21,901 nt of DNA from Dehalococcoidales bacterium (GCA_030615555.1 JAUWZB010000002.1:1-21901), one strand, 5' to 3'. Shown: positions 1-9,716, counted from the first letter of the stretch. The notes: a model not told the origin generated them from the sequence alone. A program made the numbers and translations.

Positions 1-594
1 GCAGGGGAGGTGACCATGGAGTCCACCGGGGGCAGCGACCCGGTGACCACGGTGAATGGGCATAGCTACGCGGAGCGCAAGACAGGCAACACCAATTTTG
101 CCCTCCTGGTGAGCACCACCTTCACCGAGCCCTTCCGTGACCCTATCGCCTATGGTCGATACCTCGCTCGCCTGGCTAACATCCTGAGCAGCGGCGTGAT
201 TGTGCAGCGCTTTGGCGACCTGATGGAGGGGCGGCGCTCCACCAAAGAGCGCATCGAAAGGGGCAATGTCCAGCCTACCATGAAGAGCGCGACCCCGGGC
301 GATCTGAGCTTCGCCCTCCCCTATCGCCACCTGAAAAGCATTATCGAGATGCTCACCGCCATGGACAGGCTTGCCCCGGGCGTAGCCTCACGCCATACCC
401 TCCTTTATGGAATTGAGGTCAAATTCTATTCCTCGCGCCTCGCTCTCAGCGAGAGCCTGGAGAGCGAGATAGCTAATATGTTTGCCGCAGGGGACGGTGC
501 CGGTGTTACCCGTGGTCTGGTCCAGGCATCGGCCTCGGGCGTGGTGGCGGCCAGGGAGATAATGAAGCGAGTGGGGGTCACAACCCCTTCCTAG
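1..594 (+). CDS. FAD-dependent dehydrogenase, C-terminal part (5' truncated by window)
   Basis: The reading frame is open from base 1, so only the last 197 or so residues are present and the N-terminal FAD-binding region lies outside. The visible part resembles the C-terminal half of the uncharacterised FAD-dependent dehydrogenases (COG2509-like, two-dinucleotide-binding-fold flavoproteins). Near the end is the typical FAD-contacting stretch: an AAGDGAG segment followed by TRGLVQASASG and a helix starting VVAAREI. In this superfamily that segment binds the FAD ribityl/pyrophosphate and closes the Rossmann fold. The GTG at 10 and ATG at 16 are internal codons, not starts, because homologous-looking sequence already precedes them. 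The DUF429 gene starts 4 bp after the TAG stop, so the two are probably co-transcribed. The substrate cannot be told from this fragment. Confidence 0.8.
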   Translation, partial: AGEVTMESTGGSDPVTTVNGHSYAERKTGNTNFALLVSTTFTEPFRDPIAYGRYLARLANILSSGVIVQRFGDLMEGRRSTKERIERGNVQPTMKSATPGDLSFALPYRHLKSIIEMLTAMDRLAPGVASRHTLLYGIEVKFYSSRLALSESLESEIANMFAAGDGAGVTRGLVQASASGVVAAREIMKRVGVTTPS

Positions 595-598
595 CGCC

Positions 599-1258
599 AT
601 GGAATTGTTTCCCCCAAAAAATTTCGTCGGCATCGACCTCACCTCCTCCCAGAAAAAGCCCACCGCCTGTGTCGCGCTTGATGAGGAGTTGCACCTTGCC
701 TGGTGCGATTTTCCCTTGAGCGATGCCCGGATCATCGCGGCTATCGCACATCGCCAACCTCGCCTCGTTGCCATCGATGCTCCCCTTGGCCTGCCAAAGG
801 GGCTCTGCTGCCTGGAGGAAGGCTGCCCCTGCCAGCCGCGGTTGTCATCGAAGGGGAGGATATGTGAAAGGGAGCTCTCCCGCCGTGGCATCCCCTGCTA
901 CTATACCACCAAGAAGTCCATCATAAAAAATATGGTCTATCGGGCGATCGGGCTGAAGGATGAAATAACCGCCAGGGGTTACGAGGTTATCGAGGTCTAT
1001 CCCTATGCCACAAAGGTGCGGCTTTTCGGCAGGCATATCCCCAAAAAGATAACGCCTGAGGGCCTCGCCTTCCTTAAAGAGCGACTTGCCGCTCTCATGC
1101 CTCACCTCATCCCCTACCTAGAGAGATTTAACCACGACCTTTGCGATGCCCTCCTTGCCGCCTATACCGCTTATCTTTATGCCAAGGGTGAGATAGAGGG
1201 CCTCGGCGACCCTGAGGAGGGTGTGATCTTTATTCCTAAGGGTAAACTCCATGAATGA
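599..1258 (+). CDS. DUF429 family protein (predicted RNase H-fold nuclease)
   Basis: A 219-residue protein with the DUF429 pattern. It has an N-terminal beta-strand carrying an acidic residue (VGIDLTSS, about residues 10-17), a second VAIDAPLGLP strand-turn (about 57-66), a Cys-rich loop (about 69-90), a conserved IEVYPYATK stretch (about 131-139), and a C-terminal helix with HDLCDALLAAYTA (about 179-191). DUF429 is predicted to adopt an RNase H-like fold; the spaced acidic residues fit that, but no substrate or pathway is established. The ATG at 599 lies 4 bp after the upstream flavoprotein stop, implying translational coupling and one transcript. The next gene, rpoB, is 185 bp away with its own promoter, so this gene probably ends the upstream operon. 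Confidence 0.72.
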   Translation: MELFPPKNFVGIDLTSSQKKPTACVALDEELHLAWCDFPLSDARIIAAIAHRQPRLVAIDAPLGLPKGLCCLEEGCPCQPRLSSKGRICERELSRRGIPCYYTTKKSIIKNMVYRAIGLKDEITARGYEVIEVYPYATKVRLFGRHIPKKITPEGLAFLKERLAALMPHLIPYLERFNHDLCDALLAAYTAYLYAKGEIEGLGDPEEGVIFIPKGKLHE

Positions 1259-1307
1259 AATACCATATGGTTTGCGACACTAAAATCATCTGAATGAGCA
1301 AAAAGTA

Positions 1308-1336
1308 TTGACAAATTTCAAATTTTGTGGTATCGT
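1308..1336 (+). promoter_or_regulatory. sigma-70 type promoter for rpoBC
   Basis: A perfect -35 hexamer TTGACA (1308-1313) is followed by a 17-bp spacer and TATCGT (1331-1336, 4/6 match to TATAAT), in AT-rich sequence unlike the surrounding coding DNA. Transcription would start near 1343 and give a 5' UTR of about 100 nt before rpoB. The spacer holds a near-palindrome, ACAAATTT (1311-1318), C, AAATTTTGT (1320-1328), which could be an operator. Prediction only. Confidence 0.65.
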
Positions 1337-1443
1337 TAATAATTTGGCTAATGGAGACCTCACTTTCTCTCTTAATCCTCCAATATCTTTAGCTTCCATT
1401 AATTTATTGGGGGAATTTTTGTCTCATTTTCAGGTGATTTAGT

Positions 1444-4400
1444 ATGATTGCTACATTTCCAGTGCCCCAAAAAGCAGCGCCCAGGAAATCCTATGCTAGG
1501 ATCCCCCATGTCCTAGAGGTGCCCAATTTAATCCAGATTCAGCTAAACTCCTACCGCCGGTTTTGCGACCCCCACCCTGATAAGGAGCATCCTGAGGAGA
1601 AGGGCAGGCTGAGGTCGCTTTTCGATGAAATCTCCCCGATCCAGGACTTCACCGGCTCTCGGTTCGAGCTACGTTTCCTCAGCTATGGGTTTGGCGAGAA
1701 GAACAAGGCTGAGATGCCCCTCTTTAAAGATGAGGATTCTTTCTGGTGCTACATGCGAGATGCTGCCCCCGAGAAACGCTCGGAGCAGGAATGCCGCGAG
1801 CGTGATATAACCTACGCCATCCCTCTCTATGTTAGGGTGCAACTGGTGATTAAGGAGACGAGGGAAATCAAGGAGCAGGACATCTTCATGGGCGATTTCC
1901 CCTTGATGACGCCGAAGGGAACATTTGTCATTAATGGGGCGGAGAGGGTGGTGGTGAGCCAGCTGATCCGCTCGCCGGGGGTTTATTTTACTCTGGAGCA
2001 GGACGTGAGCAGCGGGCGCCAGCTTTGCTTTGCCAAGCTTATTCCGGAGCGTGGTGCCTGGTTGGAGTTCGAGACCAGCGGTAAGGACGTGATCTCGGTA
2101 AAGGTCAACGGGAAGCGGAAGATCCCCATTACCACCATGCTGCGCGCCATAGGCTACGGCAGAGATAAGGAGCTTTTGGCGCTCTTTAAGGAAGTGGATG
2201 AGGACCATCGCTTTATCCAGGCAACCATGGAGCGCGATCCATTGGTGAGGAGCAAGGCAGGGGCGCTTATTGAGTTTTATCGCCGCCTGAGGCCAGGCGA
2301 CCCCCCATCTATGGAAAATGCCCAACACCTGATCGATAACCTCCTCTTTAATTCCCGCCGCTACAACCTGGGCAAGATTGGTCGTTACAAGCTGAACAAA
2401 AGGCTTGGGCTTGACCTGTCCCTGAGCCAGCAAGTGCTCACCAGGGAGGATCTGGTGGAGATTGTGCGCCACATCATCATGGTGAACAATGGTGCCGATT
2501 CCCCCGATGACATCGACCATCTGGGAAATCGGCGGGTGAGGACCGTGGGGGAGCTGATCCAGAATCAGTTCCGAATAGGGCTACTTCGCATGGAGCGGGT
2601 GATCAAGGAGCGGATGAGCATTATCGACCCCGAATCGGTAACCCCCAGCGCGCTGATCAATGTGCGCCCTGTGATTGCGGCGATGCGGGAGTTCTTCGGG
2701 GCCTCCCAACTCTCCCAGTTTATGGATCAAACCAACCCCCTGGCGGAGCTCACCCATAAGCGGCGGGTCTCCGCCCTGGGGCCTGGAGGGCTTTCGCGGG
2801 AGCGCGCTGGCTTTGAGGTGAGGGATGTTCATTATTCCCACTATGGCAGGATCTGTCCCATCGAGACCCCTGAGGGGCCTAATATCGGCCTTATTGGGTC
2901 GCTGGCCACCTATAGCATCATCAACGAATATGGACTCATCGAGACCCCCTACCGAAGGGTGATCAGGGAGCTGGAGAACAATTCTCCGGACCTGGTGGGT
3001 CGGACGGTGGCGGAGGCGGTTTTCGATGATGAGGGGCATTCCATCGTGGCGCCTGGCACCATGGTCACTGCGAAGATTGCGTCGCGGCTGGCTCAGCTGC
3101 CGACGAGGAAGATCAGGGTGGTGCCCTTTGTCTCCAATGAGGTCATCTATTTCACGGCGGATGAGGAGGATAAATACGCCATCGCCCAGGCAAATGAGCC
3201 CCTGGATGAGCGGAATCAGTTTACCAACGAGAAGCTAGAGGTGAGGCTAGGGAACAGGTTCTTCGAGGAGGTGCCGGAAAAGGTAGAATTCATGGATGTC
3301 TCGCCGAAGCAGATCGTGAGCGTTTCCACCGGCCTGATCCCCTTCCTGGAGCACAATGATGCTAACCGTGCGCTCATGGGTGCGAACATGCAGCGCCAGG
3401 CCGTGCCTTTGATCTGCCCTGAGTCCCCGCTCATTGGCACCGGCATAGAGGCGCAGGCCGCCTATGATGGTGGACAGGTGACCATTGCCGAGCGCGATGG
3501 TGAGGTGACCTCGGTCACCGCAAAAGAGATTGTGGTTCGGGATGAAGAGGGGGAGGAGTATACCTATCCCCTGACGAAATTCGCCCGCTCAAACCAGGGG
3601 ACCTGCATCAACCAGCATCCCCTGGTCGCTAAAGGGGAGGGGGTAAGCAAGGGCCAGATAGTGGCCGATGGCTCCTCTACAGATCACGGGGAGCTCGCTT
3701 TGGGACGAAATGTCCTTTGTGCCTTCATGAGCTGGGAGGGTTATAATTTCGAGGATGCGTTAGTCATCAGCGAGAACCTGGTTCGGGACGAGAGATACAC
3801 CTCAATTCACATCGAGAAGCATGAGATTGAGGCCAGGGACACAAAATTGGGGCCGGAGGAGATCACCAGGGATATACCCAATGTTGGCGAGGAGAGCCTC
3901 AGGAACCTCGATGAGGATGGTATTGTGCGGATCGGCGCCGAGGTGAAGCCCGGGGACATCCTGGTGGGGAAGATCACCCCTAAAGGGGAAACAGAGCTCA
4001 GCGCGGAGGAGAAGCTACTGCGCGCTATCTTTGGGGATAAGGCCAGGGATGTAAAGGACTCCTCGCTAAGGGTGCCCCATGGGGAATGGGGTAAGGTTCT
4101 CGATGTCAAGGTGTTCTCTCGGGAATCTCTCGCTGAGCTTCCTCCGGGGGTTAATCAACTGGTGCGGGTATGGGTGGCGCAATGGAGGAAAGTCTCTGAG
4201 GGGGACAAGGTGTCGGGGCGACATGGCAATAAAGGGGTGATCGCCCGCATATTGCCCCCTGAGGACATGCCCTTCCTGCCGGATGGCCGGCCGGTGGAGC
4301 TTATTATCAATCCTATCGGTGTCCCCTCAAGGATGAACCTGGGACAGGTGTTGGAGGCCCATCTCGGATGGGCGGCACACACCCTGGGGTTTAAGGTGCT

Positions 4401-5211
4401 CTCCCCGGTATTCGATGGTGCTGATAACGAGGCCATTGAGGATGCCCTCGCTCAGGCATGGATTGCCCAGCGCGCTGGGGCGCTTAACCCCGATCCAGAG
4501 GAGGAAAATCCTTTCGACCTGGAGCAGGCCAAGGCATGGGTTGAGGAGCGGGGCTACGATGGCGCACGGGTCTTCAGCGATGAGTTTCGTGGGGAGGCGA
4601 AACAGGCCTGCCTCAGGTTGTGGCTGGAGGATACTGGGGTCAGCGGCGAGGGGCTCAGTGATGAGGAGGTGATGGCGGCGGCGAAGCAGGTTTCCCAAGA
4701 GGAGGGGCTTCCCCTGCCCACCTGGGGGAAGACTATCCTTTACGATGGTCGCACTGGAGAGCCCTTCGACCAGCCGGTGACCGTCGGCTATATTTACATG
4801 ATGAAGCTAATCCACCTCGTTGAGGACAAGGCCCATGCCCGCTCTACAGGGTCTTACTCCCTGATCACCCAGCAGCCCTTGGGTGGGAAGGCCCAGTTCG
4901 GCGGGCAACGCTTCGGTGAGATGGAGGTTTGGGCTCTGGAGGCCTATGGTGCCGCTCACGTGCTTCAGGAGCTCCTGACCGTTAAGTCAGATGATGTGGC
5001 TGGTCGGGCGAAGACCTACGAGTCCATCATTAAGGGAGAGGTTATTTGGGAGCCGGGGGTGCCAGAGTCCTTCAAGGTGCTGGTCAAGGAACTCCAGAGC
5101 TTAGGGCTTGCGGTGGAGGTCTTAAATGAGGAGGAGGAGAGCGTAGCCCTCGTCGAGGATTTGGGGGGGGAAATTCCCGGGTTGCGGTTACCAAGAATTG
5201 AAGGGAGATAG
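1444..5211 (+). CDS. rpoB: DNA-directed RNA polymerase subunit beta
   Basis: A complete 1255-residue beta subunit, which with beta' forms the catalytic core of RNA polymerase. Hallmark segments run in order: the N-terminal PNLIQIQLNSY region, the protrusion/lobe with MTPKGTFVINGAERVVVSQL, the rifampicin-pocket region (about 418-450), then GRICPIETPEGPNIGLI, the KISPKGE-like ITPKGETELSAEE, GDKVSGRHGNKGVI, and the C-terminal GGKAQFGGQRFGEMEVWALEAYGAA. The positions equivalent to E. coli D516, H526 and S531 are D428, H438 and S443, the drug-sensitive residues. Between about residues 1000 and 1095 there is an acidic segment not found in the E. coli protein at that place. The start ATG at 1444 has AGGTGAT (1432-1438) five bases upstream. 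The stop is 2 bp before the rpoC GTG. Confidence 0.98.
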   Translation: MIATFPVPQKAAPRKSYARIPHVLEVPNLIQIQLNSYRRFCDPHPDKEHPEEKGRLRSLFDEISPIQDFTGSRFELRFLSYGFGEKNKAEMPLFKDEDSFWCYMRDAAPEKRSEQECRERDITYAIPLYVRVQLVIKETREIKEQDIFMGDFPLMTPKGTFVINGAERVVVSQLIRSPGVYFTLEQDVSSGRQLCFAKLIPERGAWLEFETSGKDVISVKVNGKRKIPITTMLRAIGYGRDKELLALFKEVDEDHRFIQATMERDPLVRSKAGALIEFYRRLRPGDPPSMENAQHLIDNLLFNSRRYNLGKIGRYKLNKRLGLDLSLSQQVLTREDLVEIVRHIIMVNNGADSPDDIDHLGNRRVRTVGELIQNQFRIGLLRMERVIKERMSIIDPESVTPSALINVRPVIAAMREFFGASQLSQFMDQTNPLAELTHKRRVSALGPGGLSRERAGFEVRDVHYSHYGRICPIETPEGPNIGLIGSLATYSIINEYGLIETPYRRVIRELENNSPDLVGRTVAEAVFDDEGHSIVAPGTMVTAKIASRLAQLPTRKIRVVPFVSNEVIYFTADEEDKYAIAQANEPLDERNQFTNEKLEVRLGNRFFEEVPEKVEFMDVSPKQIVSVSTGLIPFLEHNDANRALMGANMQRQAVPLICPESPLIGTGIEAQAAYDGGQVTIAERDGEVTSVTAKEIVVRDEEGEEYTYPLTKFARSNQGTCINQHPLVAKGEGVSKGQIVADGSSTDHGELALGRNVLCAFMSWEGYNFEDALVISENLVRDERYTSIHIEKHEIEARDTKLGPEEITRDIPNVGEESLRNLDEDGIVRIGAEVKPGDILVGKITPKGETELSAEEKLLRAIFGDKARDVKDSSLRVPHGEWGKVLDVKVFSRESLAELPPGVNQLVRVWVAQWRKVSEGDKVSGRHGNKGVIARILPPEDMPFLPDGRPVELIINPIGVPSRMNLGQVLEAHLGWAAHTLGFKVLSPVFDGADNEAIEDALAQAWIAQRAGALNPDPEEENPFDLEQAKAWVEERGYDGARVFSDEFRGEAKQACLRLWLEDTGVSGEGLSDEEVMAAAKQVSQEEGLPLPTWGKTILYDGRTGEPFDQPVTVGYIYMMKLIHLVEDKAHARSTGSYSLITQQPLGGKAQFGGQRFGEMEVWALEAYGAAHVLQELLTVKSDDVAGRAKTYESIIKGEVIWEPGVPESFKVLVKELQSLGLAVEVLNEEEESVALVEDLGGEIPGLRLPRIEGR

Positions 5212-5213
5212 CG

Positions 5214-8200
5214 GTGCTTGAGGTTAACGATTTTAGCGCGGTGCGGATCTCTCTGGCCTCGCCGGAGCAGATCAGGAGTTGGTCCTGGGGTGAGGTAACT
5301 AAGCCCGAGACCGTCAACTATCGCACCCTGAAGCCGGAGCGGGACGGGCTTTTCTGTGAGCGTATCTTCGGGCCGACAAAGGATTTTGAGTGCTACTGCG
5401 GCAAGTATAAAAAGGTGCGCTACCGTGGCATTGTCTGCGATAAATGTGGCGTGGAGGTGGCCCGCGCCAAGGTGCGCCGGGAGCGGATGGGGCACATTGA
5501 ACTGGCTGTCCCGGTGAGCCACATCTGGTTTGTAAAGGGGACGCCGAGCAACCTGGGACTCCTGTTGGACATTTCCCCACGAAACTTGGAGCGGGTGCTT
5601 TACTTTGCCCAGTATATTGTTACCGATGTGGATGGGAAGGCGAGAGATGAGGCGATAGGGCGAACGCGGGAGGAGATCGCCGAGCTTGAGCCTCACGGGG
5701 TGGCCACGGAAGAAAAGCTAATCGAGGAGGAAGGGCCACAACTATGGGAAGCGCTTAACGCCAGGATCGATGAGCTGGAGGAGCTTCACCCTTTCCCTTT
5801 GATGCTGCTTACCGAGAGCAGGTATCGCGAGCTCAAGGATAGGTATCCCGATGTGTTCAAGGCAGGCATGGGGGCTGAGGCGATCCTGGACATCCTCACC
5901 AACCTCGATTTAGCGGAGCTGCGCGAAACCCTCTACAAGGAGATCCGCTCCAGCACCGGGCAGCGAAGGAAGAAGGCTACCAAAAGGATCAAGGTGGTTG
6001 AGGCGCTCCGGAGGAGCGGGAATAAGCCGGAGTGGATGATCGTAACCGTGCTCCCGGTACTCCCCCCGGATCTTCGACCCATGGTTCAACTAGATGGGGG
6101 GAGATTTGCCACCTCAGACCTCAACGACCTTTATCGGCGGGTGATCAATCGCAATAATAGGCTGCGGCGGCTCCTCGATCTGGGCGCCCCTGAGATCATC
6201 GTGCGCAATGAGAAGCGGATGCTCCAGGAGGCCGTGGATTCCCTCATCGACAACGGCCGACGGGGTCGGGCCATCACCAGCTCCGGCAATCACAAATTGA
6301 AGTCGCTATCGGATATGCTTCGGGGGAAGCAGGGCCGCTTCCGCCAGAACTTGCTGGGTAAGAGGGTGGACTATAGCGGGCGCTCGGTGATTGTGGTTGG
6401 CCCGGAACTGAGGCTTCACCAGTGTGGCTTGCCCAGGAGGATGGCACTGGAGCTCTTCAAACCCTTTGTGATGCATTACCTGATCCTCCAAGGCTATGCC
6501 CATAACATCAAAAGCGCCAAACGGCTGGTGGAACGGGAGCGGGCAGAGGTCTGGGATGCGTTAAATGTGGTGATCAAGGAAAGGCCGGTGCTCTTAAATC
6601 GCGCCCCCACCCTTCATCGTCTTGGCATTCAGGCCTTTGAGCCAGTCTTGATCGATGGCAGCGCCATTCAGATTCACCCCTTAGTCTGTTCCGCCTTCAA
6701 TGCTGACTTCGATGGCGATCAGATGGCGGTTCATGTGCCCCTTTCCAAGGCTGCGGTTCTAGAGGCCAGAGAGGTAATGCTCGCACCCTATAACATGCTC
6801 CTGCCTAGCTCCGGGGAGCCGGTGGTCGCGCCCACCCTGGACATGGTTTTGGGCTGCTTCTATCTTACCATCCTCAAGCCCGGGGCTAAAGGGGAGAGCA
6901 TGGTCTTCAGTAGCTTTGAGGAGGCAAAGATAGCCCATGAACTGGGGCACATCGATTTGGGTGCGGAGATCGAGGTCAGGGATGAGGGCGGGGAGCGCAG
7001 AAAAACCAGTGTTGGTCGCATCCTCTTTAATGAGGTGATCCCCAAGGAGCTTGGCTTCTTTAACGAGGTGATGGATAAGCAGTCCCTGAAGCAGGTGATC
7101 GCCGATTGCTATAAACTCTTGGGGAATGAAGGGGCTGCTGAGGTGGCCGACAATATCAAAAGCCTGGGGTTTCGCTATGCCACTAGGTCAGGGAGCACCA
7201 TCGCCATGAATGACATGGAAACCCCGGAGTGCAAGAAGGAGCTCCTGGATGAGGTGGAGAGAAGGGTGGCCGAGGTGGAGAAGCAGTTCCAGCGGGGGCT
7301 GATCACCGAGGAGGAGCGCTATACGAGCACCGTGGAGCTCTGGTCAGAGGCCACGAATAAGATGTCCGATGCCATCGCTGAGTCTCTGGATCGCTATGGG
7401 TCCATATTCCTCATGGCAACCTCCGGTGCCAGGGGGAATATCGCCCAGATCAGGCAGATGGCCGGCATGCGAGGCTTAATGACCGACCCATCGGGGAGGA
7501 TTATCGATCTCCCCATCCGCTCAAGCTTTCGTGAGGGCTTAACGGCGCTGGAGTACTTCATCTCCACTCATGGTGCCAGAAAGGGACTGGCGGACACCGC
7601 GCTGCGGACTGCGGACAGTGGCTACCTCACCAGGCGGCTCATCGATGTCGCCCAGGATTTGATCGTGCTTGAGGAGGACTGTGGCACCACCGCTGGAATT
7701 TGGCTTTATGAGGCACCGGAGAAGCGCATCTTGGCACCCTTCGTGGAGCGCATCCTGGGGCGAATTGCCGCCGCCAAAATAATTCAGCCCCAAAGCGGGG
7801 AAACCATCGCGGAGCGAAATGAGGAGATCGATGAGGAGAAGGCCAAGGAGATCGCCCAAGCGGGGATCACCAAGGTCTACGTCAGGTCACCGCTGAGCTG
7901 TCAAGCGAGGCGTGGTATTTGCCAGCGCTGCTATGGGAGAAGCCTGGCGCGCGGACACCTGGTAAATATAGGAGATGCGGTGGGCATTATCGCCGCCCAG
8001 AGCATCGGGGAACCGGGAACCCAGCTAACCTTGCGCACCTTCCATACCGGAGGGGTCGCCGGACTGGACATCATCAGTGGTCTGCCGCGCGTGGAGGAAC
8101 TCTTCGAGGCTCGCTCCCCAAAGGTCCAGGCGATCATCCCCGAGATCGACGGCCGGGTGGAGATTGTGGAGGCCGAGGGGGAGCGCAGGATTAGGGTGGA

Positions 8201-9038
8201 AAGCTCCGAGCTTTATCGCGATGAGTACCCGCTACCTCCAGGATGGAAGGCCAAGGTTAGTAGTGACCAGTGGGTGGATGTGGGGGAGGTGCTCGCGGAG
8301 CCGGGGGATGGGGAGCGTGCCCTGACAGTAGAGGCCACTCTCCCCATTGCCAGGGTAGCCGGCAGGGTGAGCTTGGAGCAGGATCAGCTCGCCATCTCGT
8401 ATGAAGAGAAGGAGGAGCGGGAATATCCTCTCCCGGCCGCATCCCACATTATCGTGGAGCCAGGCACCTGGGTCCAGGCGGGGCAACAGCTTACCGAGGG
8501 GCTCGTTAATCCCCAGGACCTGCTGCGTATTATAGGCAAGGAGGCGGTCCAGCAATACCTGGTGGATGAGGTTCAGCAGGTTTATCGCACCCAGGGGGTA
8601 AATATCAATGACAAGCACATTGAAACCATTATTCGCCAGATGCTGCGCAAGGTTCGCATCGATGCCCCAGGGGACACCGAGCTACTTCCAGGGGAGCTGG
8701 TGGACCGCTTTGTCTATGAGGACATCAATGCCAAGGTGCTGGCGGAGGGGGGAGAGCCAGCAACCGCCCAGCCGGCGCTTTTGGGGATTACCAAGGCATC
8801 GCTGAATACCGATAGCTTTCTCTCGGCCGCTTCCTTCCAGGAGACCACCAGGGTGCTTACCGAGGCCGCAGTTTCCGGGAAGACGGATAAGCTACTGGGG
8901 CTAAAAGAGAACGTGATTATCGGAAAACTGATCCCGGCACGCTGTCCTCTCTCCCCGGAAGCCGAGGCCCTGCTGAAGCCCCCCCAACCCTTATTCCTCG
9001 AGGAGGGAGCCCTTGAGGAGGGACTAGCGGTTGATTAA
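5214..9038 (+). CDS. rpoC: DNA-directed RNA polymerase subunit beta'
   Basis: A complete 1274-residue beta' subunit starting with GTG 2 bp after rpoB, so translation is coupled. The N-terminal zinc-binding cysteines are C60, C62, C75 and C78. The catalytic NADFDGDQMAVH motif lies at about 496-507, with Mg-binding D498, D500 and D502. The second zinc site is C823, C896, C903 and C906, followed by GDAVGIIAAQSIGEPGTQLTLRTFHTGG of the trigger-loop/bridge region. The subunit is colinear with the short bacterial beta' without the large lineage-specific inserts. The last 15 bp (9024-9038) overlap the 3' end of larB on the other strand, and no intrinsic terminator is visible between the two genes. 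Confidence 0.98.
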   Translation: MLEVNDFSAVRISLASPEQIRSWSWGEVTKPETVNYRTLKPERDGLFCERIFGPTKDFECYCGKYKKVRYRGIVCDKCGVEVARAKVRRERMGHIELAVPVSHIWFVKGTPSNLGLLLDISPRNLERVLYFAQYIVTDVDGKARDEAIGRTREEIAELEPHGVATEEKLIEEEGPQLWEALNARIDELEELHPFPLMLLTESRYRELKDRYPDVFKAGMGAEAILDILTNLDLAELRETLYKEIRSSTGQRRKKATKRIKVVEALRRSGNKPEWMIVTVLPVLPPDLRPMVQLDGGRFATSDLNDLYRRVINRNNRLRRLLDLGAPEIIVRNEKRMLQEAVDSLIDNGRRGRAITSSGNHKLKSLSDMLRGKQGRFRQNLLGKRVDYSGRSVIVVGPELRLHQCGLPRRMALELFKPFVMHYLILQGYAHNIKSAKRLVERERAEVWDALNVVIKERPVLLNRAPTLHRLGIQAFEPVLIDGSAIQIHPLVCSAFNADFDGDQMAVHVPLSKAAVLEAREVMLAPYNMLLPSSGEPVVAPTLDMVLGCFYLTILKPGAKGESMVFSSFEEAKIAHELGHIDLGAEIEVRDEGGERRKTSVGRILFNEVIPKELGFFNEVMDKQSLKQVIADCYKLLGNEGAAEVADNIKSLGFRYATRSGSTIAMNDMETPECKKELLDEVERRVAEVEKQFQRGLITEEERYTSTVELWSEATNKMSDAIAESLDRYGSIFLMATSGARGNIAQIRQMAGMRGLMTDPSGRIIDLPIRSSFREGLTALEYFISTHGARKGLADTALRTADSGYLTRRLIDVAQDLIVLEEDCGTTAGIWLYEAPEKRILAPFVERILGRIAAAKIIQPQSGETIAERNEEIDEEKAKEIAQAGITKVYVRSPLSCQARRGICQRCYGRSLARGHLVNIGDAVGIIAAQSIGEPGTQLTLRTFHTGGVAGLDIISGLPRVEELFEARSPKVQAIIPEIDGRVEIVEAEGERRIRVESSELYRDEYPLPPGWKAKVSSDQWVDVGEVLAEPGDGERALTVEATLPIARVAGRVSLEQDQLAISYEEKEEREYPLPAASHIIVEPGTWVQAGQQLTEGLVNPQDLLRIIGKEAVQQYLVDEVQQVYRTQGVNINDKHIETIIRQMLRKVRIDAPGDTELLPGELVDRFVYEDINAKVLAEGGEPATAQPALLGITKASLNTDSFLSAASFQETTRVLTEAAVSGKTDKLLGLKENVIIGKLIPARCPLSPEAEALLKPPQPLFLEEGALEEGLAVD

Positions 9039-9716
9039 GGCAGCGAGGTAGCCTGCCCCGAAGCCGTTGTCGATGTTAACCACCGATACCCCGGCGGAGC
9101 AGCTATTTAGCATTGTGAGTAGTGCGGCCAGCCCCCCCAAGCTCGCCCCATAGCCCACGCTGGTGGGCGCTGCAATTACAGGCACCGATACCAGCCCGCT
9201 GACCACGCTGGGGAGCGCCCCCTCCATGCCCGCTACTGCCACCACCACCTTTGCCTGGCGCAGTCGGGGCAGATGGTCCAGCAGCCGGTGAACCCCGGCG
9301 ACGCCAACATCGTAGGAACGCTCCACCTCGTTACCCATCAGTTCTGCAGTGAGCGCTGCCTCTTCGGCGATCGGGATGTCTGCGGTGCCCCCGCTTAGCA
9401 CCATGATTCCGCGGCGACGAGGGGCGTCTTTTGCCCGGTTTACGGTGATCGCCCGGGCAATAGGATGATACTCAGCATCAGGCACAAGCCTTTTCACCGT
9501 ATTAAGGCACTCCTGATCAACTTTGGTCACCAGCACCTTACTGGCGCTGGAGGCGAGCCGCTCCACAATCGAAGCGATTTGCTCCGCTGTTTTTCCCGGC
9601 CCAAAAATCACCTCCGGGAAGCCACGACGCAACGCCCGATGATGGTCGATCTTGGCGAAACCCAGTTCCTCATAGGGAAGGTTGGCAAGCTGGGCCAGGG
9701 CTTCATCGACGCTCAC
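9024..9716 (-). CDS. larB: LarB, nickel-pincer cofactor biosynthesis carboxylase/hydrolase
   Basis: LarB converts nicotinic acid adenine dinucleotide to pyridinium-3,5-biscarboxylic acid mononucleotide, the first step of the nickel-pincer nucleotide cofactor used by LarA-type racemases. The sequence shows FAKIDHHRALRRGFPEVIFGPGKT near the N terminus and a PurE-like carboxylase domain with LSGGTADIPIAEEA, VAGMEGALPSVVSGL, PTSVGYGASLGG and MLNSC. The Cys of MLNSC (C206 counted from this start) matches the catalytic cysteine of the family. The GTG at 9716 is the only standard start in frame, but the family-like sequence continues upstream (LYQLLARVKSGEV) to about 9760-9790, so the true N terminus is probably about 20 residues longer. 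No larC or larE is in the window. It is divergent from cooS and convergent with rpoC. Confidence 0.9.
   Translation of the reverse strand: MSVDEALAQLANLPYEELGFAKIDHHRALRRGFPEVIFGPGKTAEQIASIVERLASSASKVLVTKVDQECLNTVKRLVPDAEYHPIARAITVNRAKDAPRRRGIMVLSGGTADIPIAEEAALTAELMGNEVERSYDVGVAGVHRLLDHLPRLRQAKVVVAVAGMEGALPSVVSGLVSVPVIAAPTSVGYGASLGGLAALLTMLNSCSAGVSVVNIDNGFGAGYLAALINR

Noticed and set aside
1..594. Taking GTG 10 or ATG 16 as a gene start
   Set aside because: The family-like sequence lacks its whole FAD-binding N terminus and the frame is open to base 1, so the gene is cut by the window edge.
1262..1271. Perfect palindrome ACCATATGGT just after the DUF429 stop
   Set aside because: It is too short to form a stable hairpin and has no T run, so it does not support a terminator.
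1349..1401. TAATGGA and TCCATTA inverted pair in the rpoB leader
   Set aside because: Seven pairs across a 39-nt AT-rich loop are expected by chance; no known leader class matches.
1669..2520. A 283-codon minus-strand frame inside rpoB
   Set aside because: It lies wholly within a highly conserved gene on the other strand and has no supporting motif or ribosome site.
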